Source: Clostridia bacterium (GTDB taxonomy: Bacteria > Bacillota > Clostridia > Lachnospirales > CAG-274). From it: a DNA stretch of 57,357 bases. Below are positions 8,692-16,336 of this stretch, one piece after another. The position numbers and the translations under genes were made by a program. The stretch lies in NCBI GenBank assembly GCA_030524425.1, contig JAUNGN010000015.1:1-57357 (forward strand), read 5' to 3'. Below the pieces are notes generated by a model. It searched no databases. It was not told the DNA's origin and saw only the letters and a list, made by a program, of their open reading frames with translations. Position 1 is the first letter of the stretch. The number at the start of each line of letters is the position of its first letter.

Positions 8692-8720
8692 TTGTCAATA
8701 TTAAAACACTAATGTAAAAT
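8692..8720 (+). promoter_or_regulatory. promoter of the creatininase operon
   Basis: TTGTCA (8692-8697) and TAAAAT (8715-8720) are 17 bp apart, 32 bp before the creatininase start. The -35 box abuts operator dyad 2. Confidence 0.65.
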
Positions 8721-8752
8721 GTATCTACAATAATTGTAAGGAGGATTATATA

Positions 8753-9502
8753 ATGACAGAATGTATTATGCAAAAAATGACATGGAAGGAATTTCAGTCA
8801 AAAAAGGACAAAGTACTTATTTTACCTGTTGGCTCAACAGAACAGCATGGTCCTCATCTTCCGTTATCAGTAGATACTGTAATTGCCGAAAAAATTGCCC
8901 TTAAATTTGCAAAACAGATTGACGGCATAGTAGCTCCATCTATATGCTATGGATATAAATCAAAACCATTAAGCGGCGGCGGCCCATTATTCCCCGGTAC
9001 TATTGATTTAAACGGTGTAACTCTTATGAATATAGTTGAAGATGTTTTGGAGGAATTTATTAAAGACGGATTAACAAAAATATTCATATTAAATGCACAT
9101 TTTGAAAATGAAGCTTTTATTTTGGAAAGTGTTGATATTGTATCAAAAAGACATCCTGAGGTAACTATTATAGAATCCAACTGGTGGGATGTGCTTTCTC
9201 AGAATATCATTGACAAGGTATTTGATATTATTCCTTTTCCGGGCTGGGCATTTGAACATGCAGCTATTACAGAAACTTCTCTTATGATGTATCTTGCCCC
9301 CGAATTAGTCAGAGAAGAGCTTATGTCTGATGAAAACGGAGCTGCCCCGGTACCTTATGCAAAATATCCTATTGTTAATGGTATGGTGCCTGAAAGCGGG
9401 GTGCTTGCTCCGGCAATATCTTCTTCAGCAGAAAAAGGAAAATTGATGACTGATGAAGCAATTTCAGCATTTATAGATATAGTAAACAAAGAATACAGAT
9501 AA
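8753..9502 (+). CDS. creatininase (creatinine amidohydrolase)
   Basis: 249 residues. It would hydrolyse creatinine to creatine using two metal ions. Metal ligands match Pseudomonas creatininase at a constant offset of four: Glu30 and His32 (STEQHGPHLPL), Asp41, His116 and Glu118 (LNAHFENEAF). The two active-site Trp are kept, in ESNWWDVL and PGWAFEHAAITETSLM. YGYKS and GGGPLFPGT are also family hallmarks. This pattern is closer to true creatininase than to the wider family, which includes enzymes of riboflavin and F420 synthesis. AAGGAGG precedes the ATG. It is the first gene of an operon divergent from a transporter and a CodA-type deaminase. Confidence 0.87.
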   Translation: MTECIMQKMTWKEFQSKKDKVLILPVGSTEQHGPHLPLSVDTVIAEKIALKFAKQIDGIVAPSICYGYKSKPLSGGGPLFPGTIDLNGVTLMNIVEDVLEEFIKDGLTKIFILNAHFENEAFILESVDIVSKRHPEVTIIESNWWDVLSQNIIDKVFDIIPFPGWAFEHAAITETSLMMYLAPELVREELMSDENGAAPVPYAKYPIVNGMVPESGVLAPAISSSAEKGKLMTDEAISAFIDIVNKEYR

Positions 9503-9513
9503 GGAGGACAGTT

Positions 9514-10113
9514 ATGGAGGGAAACTATATAATCACAATTGCAAGACAATTTGGAAGCCTAGGGCGAATTATAGGCAAAAAGTTAGCTAAAGAATTGAAT
9601 ATCGCTTACTATGACAGAGAACTGATTGAAAAAGCTGCAGAAACAATGGGATTACCTGTATCATCTATTGCAAGCTTAGACGATAAGATGTCGGGAACAT
9701 TCCAAAAGATGTTATATCCATTAGGAATAAGCTCATCTTCAACACAGTCAAAGCTTTATGAAGCTCAAAAAAGTATTATTTTAGATGCAGCTAATAACAG
9801 CTCCTGTGTTATTGTAGGACGCTGTGCAGACTATATTTTAAGAGAACATCCTCATGTCTTAAATGTATTTATTTATGCAGATTACAAACATAGATTAAAC
9901 AACTGTATTAATGACTTACATATTTACCCTATTGAAGCAAAAAAGCTTTTAACAGATGTTGATTCAGCCAGAAAGCTCTATCATAAGTTTTATACAGGCT
10001 GTGATTTTGAAAGTATTGATGGAAAACAGCTTATGGTTGATAGCGGGGCTTTTGGCATTGACGGCTCTGTAGATTTAATCAAAAATGCAGCAAAAATTAA
10101 ATTTGAACTTTAA
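9514..10113 (+). CDS. cytidylate kinase-like P-loop protein
   Basis: 199 residues, similar to the cytidylate-kinase-like family common in Clostridia (IITIARQFGSLGR, then YYDRELIEKAAE; VIVGRCADYIL). The usual nucleotide loop reads GSGGR; here it is GSLGR, and the preceding Gly is Ala. It starts 11 bp after the creatininase stop with GGAGG at the junction, so the two are cotranscribed. Members have been called kinases by homology; I know of no confirmed substrate for this branch. A role acting on a creatinine breakdown product is possible but speculative. Canonical Cmk is expected elsewhere in the genome. Confidence 0.75.
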   Translation: MEGNYIITIARQFGSLGRIIGKKLAKELNIAYYDRELIEKAAETMGLPVSSIASLDDKMSGTFQKMLYPLGISSSSTQSKLYEAQKSIILDAANNSSCVIVGRCADYILREHPHVLNVFIYADYKHRLNNCINDLHIYPIEAKKLLTDVDSARKLYHKFYTGCDFESIDGKQLMVDSGAFGIDGSVDLIKNAAKIKFEL

Positions 10114-10180
10114 TAATATTTTTATTTCCAAATCAAATATTTACATCAAAAAACATGAAACAGTGGTACTAATCCTAATG

Positions 10181-10222
10181 AAAACAGGCTCATTCCTATA
10201 AAGGCTTGAGTCTGTTTTTTTC
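10181..10222 (+). terminator. terminator of the creatininase operon
   Basis: The stem AACAGGCTCA/TGAGTCTGTT (10183-10192 with 10207-10216, one G-U pair) is followed by TTTTTTCTTT. It lies about 70 bp after the kinase-like gene. Confidence 0.85.
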
Positions 10223-10546
10223 TTTCATTATATAATTAATTTTGCGGAATAAAGACTGAAGGGGGAATTATATAACATTAGAGTGTTAAATAAATTGGTT
10301 TTGGGATTATTTACAACTCCAATATAATTAATAATATCTATTCTTTTTTCTGAGTCTATTAAGACTGCACCTATTTGCCTGCCGTTAAGTTAGTTTGTTT
10401 TCAATACTTCCTTATCTGCGTTTGCGTAATAATGCCTATTCTTTCTTTTTTCAATAAAATTCCCGATTAATACACACAAAAAACCAAATACGACCATATT
10501 ATACATAGAGGGTTAACCTCAAATAATATAGAAAGAAGGAACAATA
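10223..10546. other. intergenic stretch, possible gene remnant
   Basis: No complete gene is present. On the minus strand an open stretch without a start (about 10232-10400) reads GRQIGAVLIDSEKRIDIINY and beyond, which looks protein-like but which I cannot identify. It may be the relic of a lost gene. The last 45 bp form the ribosome site and leader of the next gene. Confidence 0.35.
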
Positions 10547-10945
10547 ATGAACACAACCGATTTAACAGAGCTTTTTAACACAGACGAAAACCGTTGCGAA
10601 AGATGCAGAGAGAAATGTAAGTGCGACAGGGAAAGAGAACAGCATGTTCATGAAATTCTTGGTTCAACTTTACTTGCCGAATGCTGTAAGGATGCTCACA
10701 ATCACCGCTTTGCTACTGTATCCGGTGAAGCTATAAGAAGCGGTCAAAGTCACGTTCATAAAATTAAATTCAGAACTGATTCTTATGAAGGACATTATCA
10801 TGAATTTGAAGGCACTTCAGGTCCGGCAATCCCTGTAGGTGATGGAAGGCATGTTCACTTTGCAAAGGCATTTACAAGGGAAGCTGATGGTCACAAGCAT
10901 GAGTTCCGTGTAGCAACACTTATTGATAATCCAATAGGTGACTAA
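10547..10945 (+). CDS. YmaF-family histidine-rich protein
   Basis: 132 residues. The protein is rich in His-x-His and similar pairs (HVHEILGST, HNHRF, SHVHKI, GHYHEFEG, GRHVHF, DGHKHEF) spaced about 20 residues apart, matching the YmaF family of Firmicutes. The N-terminal 30 residues add a Cys cluster (CERCREKCKC). The pattern suggests metal binding, but I know of no firm function for the family. No signal peptide is present. It starts with ATG after AAGGAAC and appears to be a single-gene unit. Confidence 0.75.
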   Translation: MNTTDLTELFNTDENRCERCREKCKCDREREQHVHEILGSTLLAECCKDAHNHRFATVSGEAIRSGQSHVHKIKFRTDSYEGHYHEFEGTSGPAIPVGDGRHVHFAKAFTREADGHKHEFRVATLIDNPIGD

Positions 10946-10972
10946 ATTTACGCAAGACACAATAATTCTAAT

Positions 10973-11009
10973 GCAAAAAAAGGGGGGAGGGCACTGTACA
11001 GTGCCCTCC
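10973..11009 (-). terminator. terminator for the CMD-domain gene
   Basis: A perfect 24-bp palindrome (10986-11009; GGAGGGCACTGT and its complement) is followed on the minus strand by CCCC and a run of T. It lies between two converging genes. It best fits the minus-strand gene ending at 11099 and may also slow plus-strand transcription. Confidence 0.75.
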
Positions 11010-11098
11010 AAAGACTGTAAAAAAACTGACTACATTGAAAAAAACTTATATTTTTCAGTCTGCTTTATAAAAAACTGTTCTATTTTAAATTTGTTTTC

Positions 11099-11884
11099 TT
11101 ATTTCTTATTAGCCTCATAGGCATCAGCAGCAGTATTGATTGCATTCATGGCATTTAATGTTCTTGGATAACCATTATAGGGAACACATAATAAAACAGC
11201 CGCCAGCATTTGATCCCTTGTATTACCTACAGTAAGATTACCATTTGTATGGCTTCCTATTTGACTTTCACAGCCGCCATTAGCTGTAAGCACGGAAAGT
11301 GTTAAAAGTTCTCTTGTTTTAACATCAAGAGTACTTCTTGTATAAAAATCGCCAAAACATATACCTGAAAGATATTTGGTTATAACCTTCTGACTGTCAG
11401 TCATATCATCTGTAATTGTACCAATTTCAGGCCCAAATATTGAACGCTGTACTTCCAAGCCCTTTTCATATCTGTTATTTTCATTAACTGTAGATTGTGA
11501 CTCTATGATTGGTATTTTTCTTTCGTTAAAAACCTCATCAACTGATTCCATAGCACTTAAAGCCTTTGTGTAGCCGCAGTAGGGTGCTGCCTGATAAACA
11601 GCCTCTTTAATTTCAGCAGGGGTTACACCGCTATTTAAAGCAGTTTTAACCTGTTCCTTAATCTGTGAATAAGCCTGTAATGCAGTCATTGCAGATAGAA
11701 TAATAAGCTGCTGAGTTCTCGTATCTAAATGTTTATCAATATATTCACTTCCGTAATGATTCATCATTTCTGTAAGTTCACTGCCGTTTGTTAAAGGCTC
11801 TGCATAAACATTTACAGCAGGCATAATACCTACAGTAAACATTAATGCCATGGAAATAATTCTCTTAAAAATTGATTTTTTCAT
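11099..11884 (-). CDS. secreted protein with two carboxymuconolactone decarboxylase-like (CMD) domains
   Basis: 261 residues. A signal peptide (MKKSIFKRIISMALMFTVGI, cut near VYAEP) comes before two CMD-like repeats at about residues 35-125 and 150-255 (YCGYTKALSAM and VPYNGYPRTLNAMN; LTANGGCESQIGSH). CMD proteins include decarboxylases and AhpD-type peroxidase partners; most are cytoplasmic, so export is unusual. The ATG at 11884 has AGGAGG 7 nt upstream; a longer reading to 11983 lies inside the next gene. It follows a MerR-type regulator gene by 10 bp, so the two are cotranscribed. The chemistry is unknown. Confidence 0.8.
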   Translation of the reverse strand: MKKSIFKRIISMALMFTVGIMPAVNVYAEPLTNGSELTEMMNHYGSEYIDKHLDTRTQQLIILSAMTALQAYSQIKEQVKTALNSGVTPAEIKEAVYQAAPYCGYTKALSAMESVDEVFNERKIPIIESQSTVNENNRYEKGLEVQRSIFGPEIGTITDDMTDSQKVITKYLSGICFGDFYTRSTLDVKTRELLTLSVLTANGGCESQIGSHTNGNLTVGNTRDQMLAAVLLCVPYNGYPRTLNAMNAINTAADAYEANKK

Positions 11885-11894
11885 AATTTTCCTC

Positions 11895-12233
11895 CTAAAA
11901 TATTTGTTGATTTTTATTTTTAATTTTATAAATAATGTAGTCCAGATTATCAAGACTTTTTTGCTTTTTGTGAATTGAATCAAGCAAATTATTTCTATAC
12001 AAATTCAAAAGCTTAATTTGTTCGGATTTCTCATTGCTGTAATCAAGCTTGATAAATCTTTTTATATTATCAGCATCAAGTCCGCTGTCATACAATGTAC
12101 ACAAAATACTGAGCTTTTTTAAGTCCTTATCCTTAAATTCAACATTAGTTATTGTTATAAGTTTGTTTTTTTCAAAGAATTTCAGTTTTTTTATATCAAC
12201 ATTATAATATTTACTTATTTCGTCAAGTGTCAA
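11895..12233 (-). CDS. MerR-family transcriptional regulator
   Basis: 112 residues. The N-terminal 70 follow the MerR winged-helix pattern in diverged form (TLDEISKYYNVDIKKLKFFEKNKLI). A Lys-rich coiled-coil helix (about 72-110) would mediate dimerisation. No Cys or other metal ligands stand out, so the inducer is unlikely to be a metal. It is upstream of and probably cotranscribed with the secreted CMD protein, which it may control. Confidence 0.75.
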   Translation of the reverse strand: MTLDEISKYYNVDIKKLKFFEKNKLITITNVEFKDKDLKKLSILCTLYDSGLDADNIKRFIKLDYSNEKSEQIKLLNLYRNNLLDSIHKKQKSLDNLDYIIYKIKNKNQQIF

Positions 12234-12249
12234 TAAATTTACCTCCTTA

Positions 12250-12291
12250 TAAACAGAAAATGTGTAACAGAAGCTTTATTCCGTTACACAT
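12250..12291 (-). terminator. hairpin between LysR and MerR genes
   Basis: The inverted repeat ATGTGTAAC/GTTACACAT (12260-12268 with 12283-12291) extends inward by further pairs (GAA/TTC) and is followed on the minus strand by TTTTCTGTTT. It may end the LysR transcript. As a near-symmetric 32-bp dyad just upstream of the merR start it could instead be an operator. Confidence 0.5.
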
Positions 12292-12332
12292 ATATAATAA
12301 ACCAAAACACAAAAAATGTAAAATACTTATAT

Positions 12333-13223
12333 TTAATTATTATCCATACATAAATTGCATTGAATGTACTCTAAAAATTTTGTTACTGCTAAACTAAAAG
12401 GCTGATGCTTTTTCCACACCAATACAGACGTGGTTTTTCTTTCAGGATATAATGGTCTGTAAGTAACCTTTGTTTTATCCAAAAAGGGCATTGCTCCTTC
12501 AATAACCAAAGCATATCCCACGTTCTGTTCTACAAGAATTGATGCGTTTGTAGAAAGATTGCTTGAAGCAACAATATTCAGCTTGTCCATATATCTCATA
12601 AACCAGCTTTCAATTTCATTTCTTACGCTTTGCCTTTTTGTAATTATGAGAGGCAGTTTGCTTAAGTCCTCAACTGTAATATAGTCATTTTCAGTTAAAG
12701 GGTCATCAGCACGCATTAATACAACCCAGTTTTCCTGAATATTTAAACGTATAAAATCATATTTTTCGATTTCTACCGGTTCAATAAGTATACCAATATC
12801 AGTAATTCCGTTATCAATACGCTGCTTTATCTCATCGGCATTGCCTGTATACAAATCCAATCGCACATTAGGATATCTTTCCTTATATGACATAAATAAT
12901 TTTGTTATTAACTTTACTGATTCCATCTCACCGCAGCCAATTGATATTTCACCGTCAATAAACTGCTCCCGTTCGGAAAGCTCACGTTCTGCCTTGTCTG
13001 CAAGCTCTACTATTTCACTTGCTCTTCTGCGAAATAATATCCCCTCATCTGTAAGGGATATACCTTTTTTTCTTCTAATAAAAAGCTGTACGCCTAAGTC
13101 CTCCTCAAGCTTTGAAAGCTGACGGCTTAATGTAGGCTGAGTAATATGCAGAATATCAGATGCCTTTGTTATATTTTCTTCCCTTACAACCGTTAAAAAG
13201 TATTTAAGAACTCTTATGTCCAA
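12333..13223 (-). CDS. LysR-family transcriptional regulator
   Basis: 296 residues, the usual family length. The N-terminal winged helix is typical (MDIRVLKYFLTVVREENITK, QPTLSRQLSKLEEDLGVQLF). The remainder is a ligand-binding domain of the periplasmic-binding-protein fold (ISIGCGEMES onward). It is followed in the same direction by the merR and CMD genes, separated by a hairpin. LysR genes often regulate a nearby CMD or reductase gene, so the secreted CMD gene is a plausible target. Confidence 0.9.
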   Translation of the reverse strand: MDIRVLKYFLTVVREENITKASDILHITQPTLSRQLSKLEEDLGVQLFIRRKKGISLTDEGILFRRRASEIVELADKAERELSEREQFIDGEISIGCGEMESVKLITKLFMSYKERYPNVRLDLYTGNADEIKQRIDNGITDIGILIEPVEIEKYDFIRLNIQENWVVLMRADDPLTENDYITVEDLSKLPLIITKRQSVRNEIESWFMRYMDKLNIVASSNLSTNASILVEQNVGYALVIEGAMPFLDKTKVTYRPLYPERKTTSVLVWKKHQPFSLAVTKFLEYIQCNLCMDNN

Positions 13224-13398
13224 ATTTATCCCTCCAAAGTATTTTTATATAACAATTATATAGCAATTGTACAATAAAAGCAATTATATAACTTTTATGC
13301 TTTCTCATTTGCACTTTAAGGCTTAATTTTGTCTCTGAATTTGTACAAGTGTACCATTTATCTTTTTATAACAGGCTTTACAGCTTTTTCTGTTTTTT

Positions 13399-13622
13399 AT
13401 GAATAGGAATAAAATATATGAAGTCCGGTATAAACAAGCAGAAATTACCGTAATAAGAACTGTTAATTCGACACTTAGATGCCTTGGAGCATCATCACCA
13501 ATAGCGCATCAATGATGGGACATACACCTGAGGTAAATAATAATTACTATACTTACGATATATCTGAGCTTGATAAAAAGCGGGAAGTTTTTGAGAAGAC
13601 AAATATGTTAATGGCGAAATAA
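13399..13622 (+). pseudogene. C-terminal remnant of a tyrosine recombinase (integrase)
   Basis: One frame reads EITVIRTVNSTLRCLGASSP and stops near 13512. The next frame continues MMGHTPEVNNNYYTYDISEL to a stop at 13620-13622. Together they give the Arg of the R-T motif, the GH motif and the terminal Tyr (YYTYD) of a phage-type integrase with one frameshift near 13510. The N-terminal and core parts are missing. It lies about 120 bp from the 3' end of tRNA-Leu, the usual attachment place for such enzymes, so it is probably a relic of an integrated element. Confidence 0.6.
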
Positions 13623-13650
13623 AAGCCTGTATATGGATTTATACAGGCTG
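13616..13650 (-). terminator. terminator of tRNA-Leu
   Basis: The stem AGCCTGTAT/ATACAGGCT (13624-13632 with 13641-13649) is followed on the minus strand by TTTTATTT. It lies about 90 bp past the 3' end of tRNA-Leu and also ends the integrase remnant. Confidence 0.65.
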
Positions 13651-13739
13651 AAAAGTTGGTGACATTGGCGGCACAAGCCAATATCATAAAATATTTTAAT
13701 TATCCCGGTATTTAAGCCAAACACAGGGGATAAATTTAA

Positions 13740-13823
13740 TGCGGTCGATGGGACTTGAACCCACACCACCATAATTGGGACAGGAATCTGAATCCTGCGC
13801 GTCTGCCATTCCGCCACGACCGC
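13740..13823 (-). tRNA. tRNA-Leu (CAG)
   Basis: Class II tRNA with acceptor stem GCGGTCG/CGACCGC and anticodon arm CAGGA-TTCAGAT-TCCTG, anticodon CAG. The long variable arm holds TCCCAATTATGGTGG. The T loop TTCAAGT is intact. A short reading frame over this interval is only the shadow of the tRNA. Confidence 0.93.
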
Positions 13824-14139
13824 ACATTACATTAATTATAAAACCAAATATTCAAATTGTCAATAAATATTTGGCTTTTTTTACTAAAGGTTTGTTACAA
13901 AATTAAATGGCATATAAAAATCGACAAAAATTTTCATTTAAGAATATAATTTAATAAAACTTAAAAGAAAATCTGACAGAAAAAATTGAAAAAAATATAA
14001 AAAGAATATATTACTGCGGAAGTATACAAAGCCCATGCTATACAAAAAAGTCATAATTAAATATCTCAAAAAATAATAAGTATAAAAATTAGATATTATT
14101 ATAAGCTGACCATAAATATATAAGAAACACTTTCAATTC
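13824..14139. other. intergenic region with one plus-strand terminator-like hairpin
   Basis: CCAAATATT/AATATTTGG (13844-13852 with 13866-13874) is followed by CTTTTTTT on the plus strand. No plus-strand gene precedes it except the integrase remnant. The remaining 260 bp are AT-rich with no gene that I can support. Confidence 0.5.
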
Positions 14140-14607
14140 TCAGTTCATAATATAAATCATAAGGTTAAGATATGCAGCAAAAATACACCATAATAAGTAT
14201 GGTATTTGTAAATATGCCAATAGAGGGTTTATTTGATAAAACTGATAAATCATTATTATTATTATAAAAATTAGTGCTATTAGCCATAAAAAAGCAAGTA
14301 AATATTGAGAAAGCCCAAAGAAAATTATGCTCCAGAAAAAGTTGAAGAAAAGTTGAATTGCATAAATTTTTAGGGCTTTATTTTTATTTTTGTTTTCGGA
14401 TATATAAATGAAATATGATGATATACCCATCAGTATATAAAGTATTGTCCATATAATAGGAAAAATAAAACCAGGCGGACTTAGGGGAGGTTTGTTTAAA
14501 TCAGAATATGCTGACATATTTCCGCTAATAAGTGCAGATAAAAAACCTATAGCAATAGGGATAAGGATTGATATTATTAATGCGCTTTTATTTTGTAATT
14601 TATTCAT
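14140..14607 (-). CDS. tspO: TspO/MBR-family membrane protein
   Basis: 155 residues, the normal family length, with five predicted membrane helices. The family signature is clear (LNKPPLSPPGFIFPIIWTIL, then YILMGISSY). TspO proteins bind porphyrins and sterol-like ligands and have been linked to stress responses and tetrapyrrole handling. The C-terminal part is unusually rich in Ile and Phe. It appears to be transcribed alone. ATG start at 14607; no ribosome site as strong as the neighbours is seen. Confidence 0.88.
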   Translation of the reverse strand: MNKLQNKSALIISILIPIAIGFLSALISGNMSAYSDLNKPPLSPPGFIFPIIWTILYILMGISSYFIYISENKNKNKALKIYAIQLFFNFFWSIIFFGLSQYLLAFLWLIALIFIIIIMIYQFYQINPLLAYLQIPYLLWCIFAAYLNLMIYIMN

Positions 14608-14720
14608 ATTGTATACTCCCGGTATTTTTCATATAATTATATGTAATTTATAAGAAAATATAACAGGGATTAAAGGAAAAATATGATAAAATATTAAAAT
14701 CAAAAAATAGCTCACTTGAG

Positions 14721-14993
14721 CTATTTCAATAAATCACTGTATTCAGGGTTACGTTCAAACCATTTAACAGCAAAGGAGCATGTTAAAATTGCTTTTTTGT
14801 TTTGGGCTTGCAATTGCTCAGCGGCGGCTTTCATTAGTTTACCCGCTACACCTTGCCCTCTGAGGGAATCAGCTACATATGTGTGATTGATATTTACGGT
14901 GTTTTCATCTATATCAGGAAATGTAACCTCAGCTATAGTTTTATTGTTATCATTAAGTAGGAAAATTCTGTTTTGAGAATGTGTAAAATTCAT
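14721..14993 (-). CDS. small GNAT-family N-acetyltransferase
   Basis: 90 residues, matching the short YidJ/NATD1-like branch of GNAT proteins. The acetyl-CoA loop is visible (SLRGQGVAGKLMKAAAEQLQ), followed by CSFAVKWFERNPEY, typical of this branch. The acceptor is unknown for most members. Single-gene unit between tspO and tRNA-Pro. Confidence 0.85.
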   Translation of the reverse strand: MNFTHSQNRIFLLNDNNKTIAEVTFPDIDENTVNINHTYVADSLRGQGVAGKLMKAAAEQLQAQNKKAILTCSFAVKWFERNPEYSDLLK

Positions 14994-15136
14994 TTTAAAT
15001 CTCCATTTAGTGTATAGTCAGGTTATATCATTTTATTTTTAAGCAGACCAAAATATACTAAAAATAAAATAATTTAATTTTCTGATATGATGAGTAATTA
15101 CAAATTTCATGTTACAGTTAAACAAAAAATAAAAAG

Positions 15137-15210
15137 TCGGGGCGACAGGATTTGAACCTGCGACCTCAGCGTCCCGAACGCTGCGCGCTACCAAACTACG
15201 CTACACCCCG
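15137..15210 (-). tRNA. tRNA-Pro (CGG)
   Basis: Acceptor stem CGGGGTG/CGCCCCG, anticodon arm CAGCG-TTCGGGA-CGCTG with anticodon CGG, T loop TTCAAAT, discriminator A. A complete cloverleaf on the minus strand. Confidence 0.94.
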
Positions 15211-15517
15211 ATAAGATTATTATAATATTTTACAATTCAATAGTCAAGCAAAATTAACGGTAAATTATTAAATTATCAATTGCATTTAATATCGTTTTTA
15301 ATAAACTTCGTGATTTGTTATTGAAGGGTGGTTATTTAATAACATACAGGGATATATAATACAATGTTCATATAAATACGGATTTATAGTTAATGCATAA
15401 ATATTAAATATGTTGTTAAATGATAAAAGAGCAAGATATATTTCTACATCTTGCTCTGGTAACTAATAATATACATTTATATAATGTTATAGGAGGTAAA
15501 AATGTATTATTAAAGTT
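15211..15517. other. intergenic region with terminator and three-codon reading frame
   Basis: Apart from the minus-strand terminator at 15423-15457 the stretch is AT-rich and gene-free. On the plus strand an AGGAGG site (15491-15496) precedes ATG TAT TAT TAA at 15502-15513, a three-codon frame. It may be chance or the start of a destroyed gene. Confidence 0.4.
15423..15457 (-). terminator. terminator of the tail-like gene
   Basis: A perfect 10-bp stem AGAGCAAGAT/ATCTTGCTCT (15428-15437 with 15448-15457) is followed by TTTTATC on the minus strand, 60 bp after the gene's stop. Confidence 0.8.
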
Positions 15518-16327
15518 TTAGATTTCTGCATTTAACCCAACTCTGTCATGAATTACTATCGTTGGATTAATTAATCCTCTATTCTTGCTGTTTTCGGCAT
15601 ATATTCTTACATAAATATGACCCGGATAAATTCTTATATTTTTTAAAATATAATCTGTATAACAATTACCGTTTTCAAACACTTCAAATAAAGAATCCTC
15701 TTCGTTAAAACGCTCCATGGTAGGGATTTTTCTTAAAGTAACAGGTATAGGGACATAAAAATTAATATAAGAACCATCAGCATTATGACCTACAGCATAA
15801 GTATTTACGGACAAACCCGTATAATATCTCTGACATAATGCCAATTCTTCACCGTATGTAAGAGGCTCGTAAGGAGTTGATTCATTTCCGATTTCAAGTT
15901 TTGCCCACATAATATCACCGGAATCGTTACTATCAAAACCCCTTAATTCAACAAAAAATGAAGTTATACTGTCTGGCAGCGTCACAGTTGTTGACATTTC
16001 CTGAAAATCTGTATAACTCTTTTGATTATAACTGACATAGTCATTGGCAAATATAGCAGCACCGATTTTACCTCTTCCCTTGATTGTCAGGGTAACTGTT
16101 CTGCCTTCCAATAGCTTTGGGTCCTCAAATCTTTGTCTGAGGGTTGTATAGTCGCCTGATATACTGCTTGTACTGCTAAGGGTTATATAGCCATCGTTTA
16201 CAGTAAGAACACTATTTGATTTTTCATGTTTCCATCTGTCAATTGTATATCCGCTGGTATAGGTTATCTTACCTCTTTGATTCACCGGATTTCTAAAGTT
16301 ACTGTTAATTAATAAATTTTTTCCCAT
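15518..16327 (-). CDS. phage tail-fibre-like protein, isolated
   Basis: 269 residues. It begins GKNLLINSNFRNPVNQRG and continues YTIDRW, the opening of many tail-fibre and carbohydrate-binding phage proteins from gut Clostridia. A beta-rich domain follows with KLEIGNESTPYEPLTYGEEL and ALCQRYY, the usual linker before a C-terminal receptor-binding part. No other phage genes lie near it. I start at the ATG at 16327 since the GTG at 16336 sits only about 2 nt from the AAAGG site. It may be a prophage relic, a tailocin part or a domesticated surface protein. Confidence 0.7.
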   Translation of the reverse strand: MGKNLLINSNFRNPVNQRGKITYTSGYTIDRWKHEKSNSVLTVNDGYITLSSTSSISGDYTTLRQRFEDPKLLEGRTVTLTIKGRGKIGAAIFANDYVSYNQKSYTDFQEMSTTVTLPDSITSFFVELRGFDSNDSGDIMWAKLEIGNESTPYEPLTYGEELALCQRYYTGLSVNTYAVGHNADGSYINFYVPIPVTLRKIPTMERFNEEDSLFEVFENGNCYTDYILKNIRIYPGHIYVRIYAENSKNRGLINPTIVIHDRVGLNAEI

Positions 16328-16336
16328 TATTATCAC

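Noticed and set aside
8753..9502. Creatininase-family enzyme of riboflavin, F420 or mycofactocin pathways
   Set aside because: No genes of those pathways are near, and the two Trp and the GGGPLFPGT region match true creatininase better.
13608..13817. Open frame of 69 codons on the minus strand
   Set aside because: It lies over tRNA-Leu and its flank, and part of its translation is simply the tRNA read as protein.
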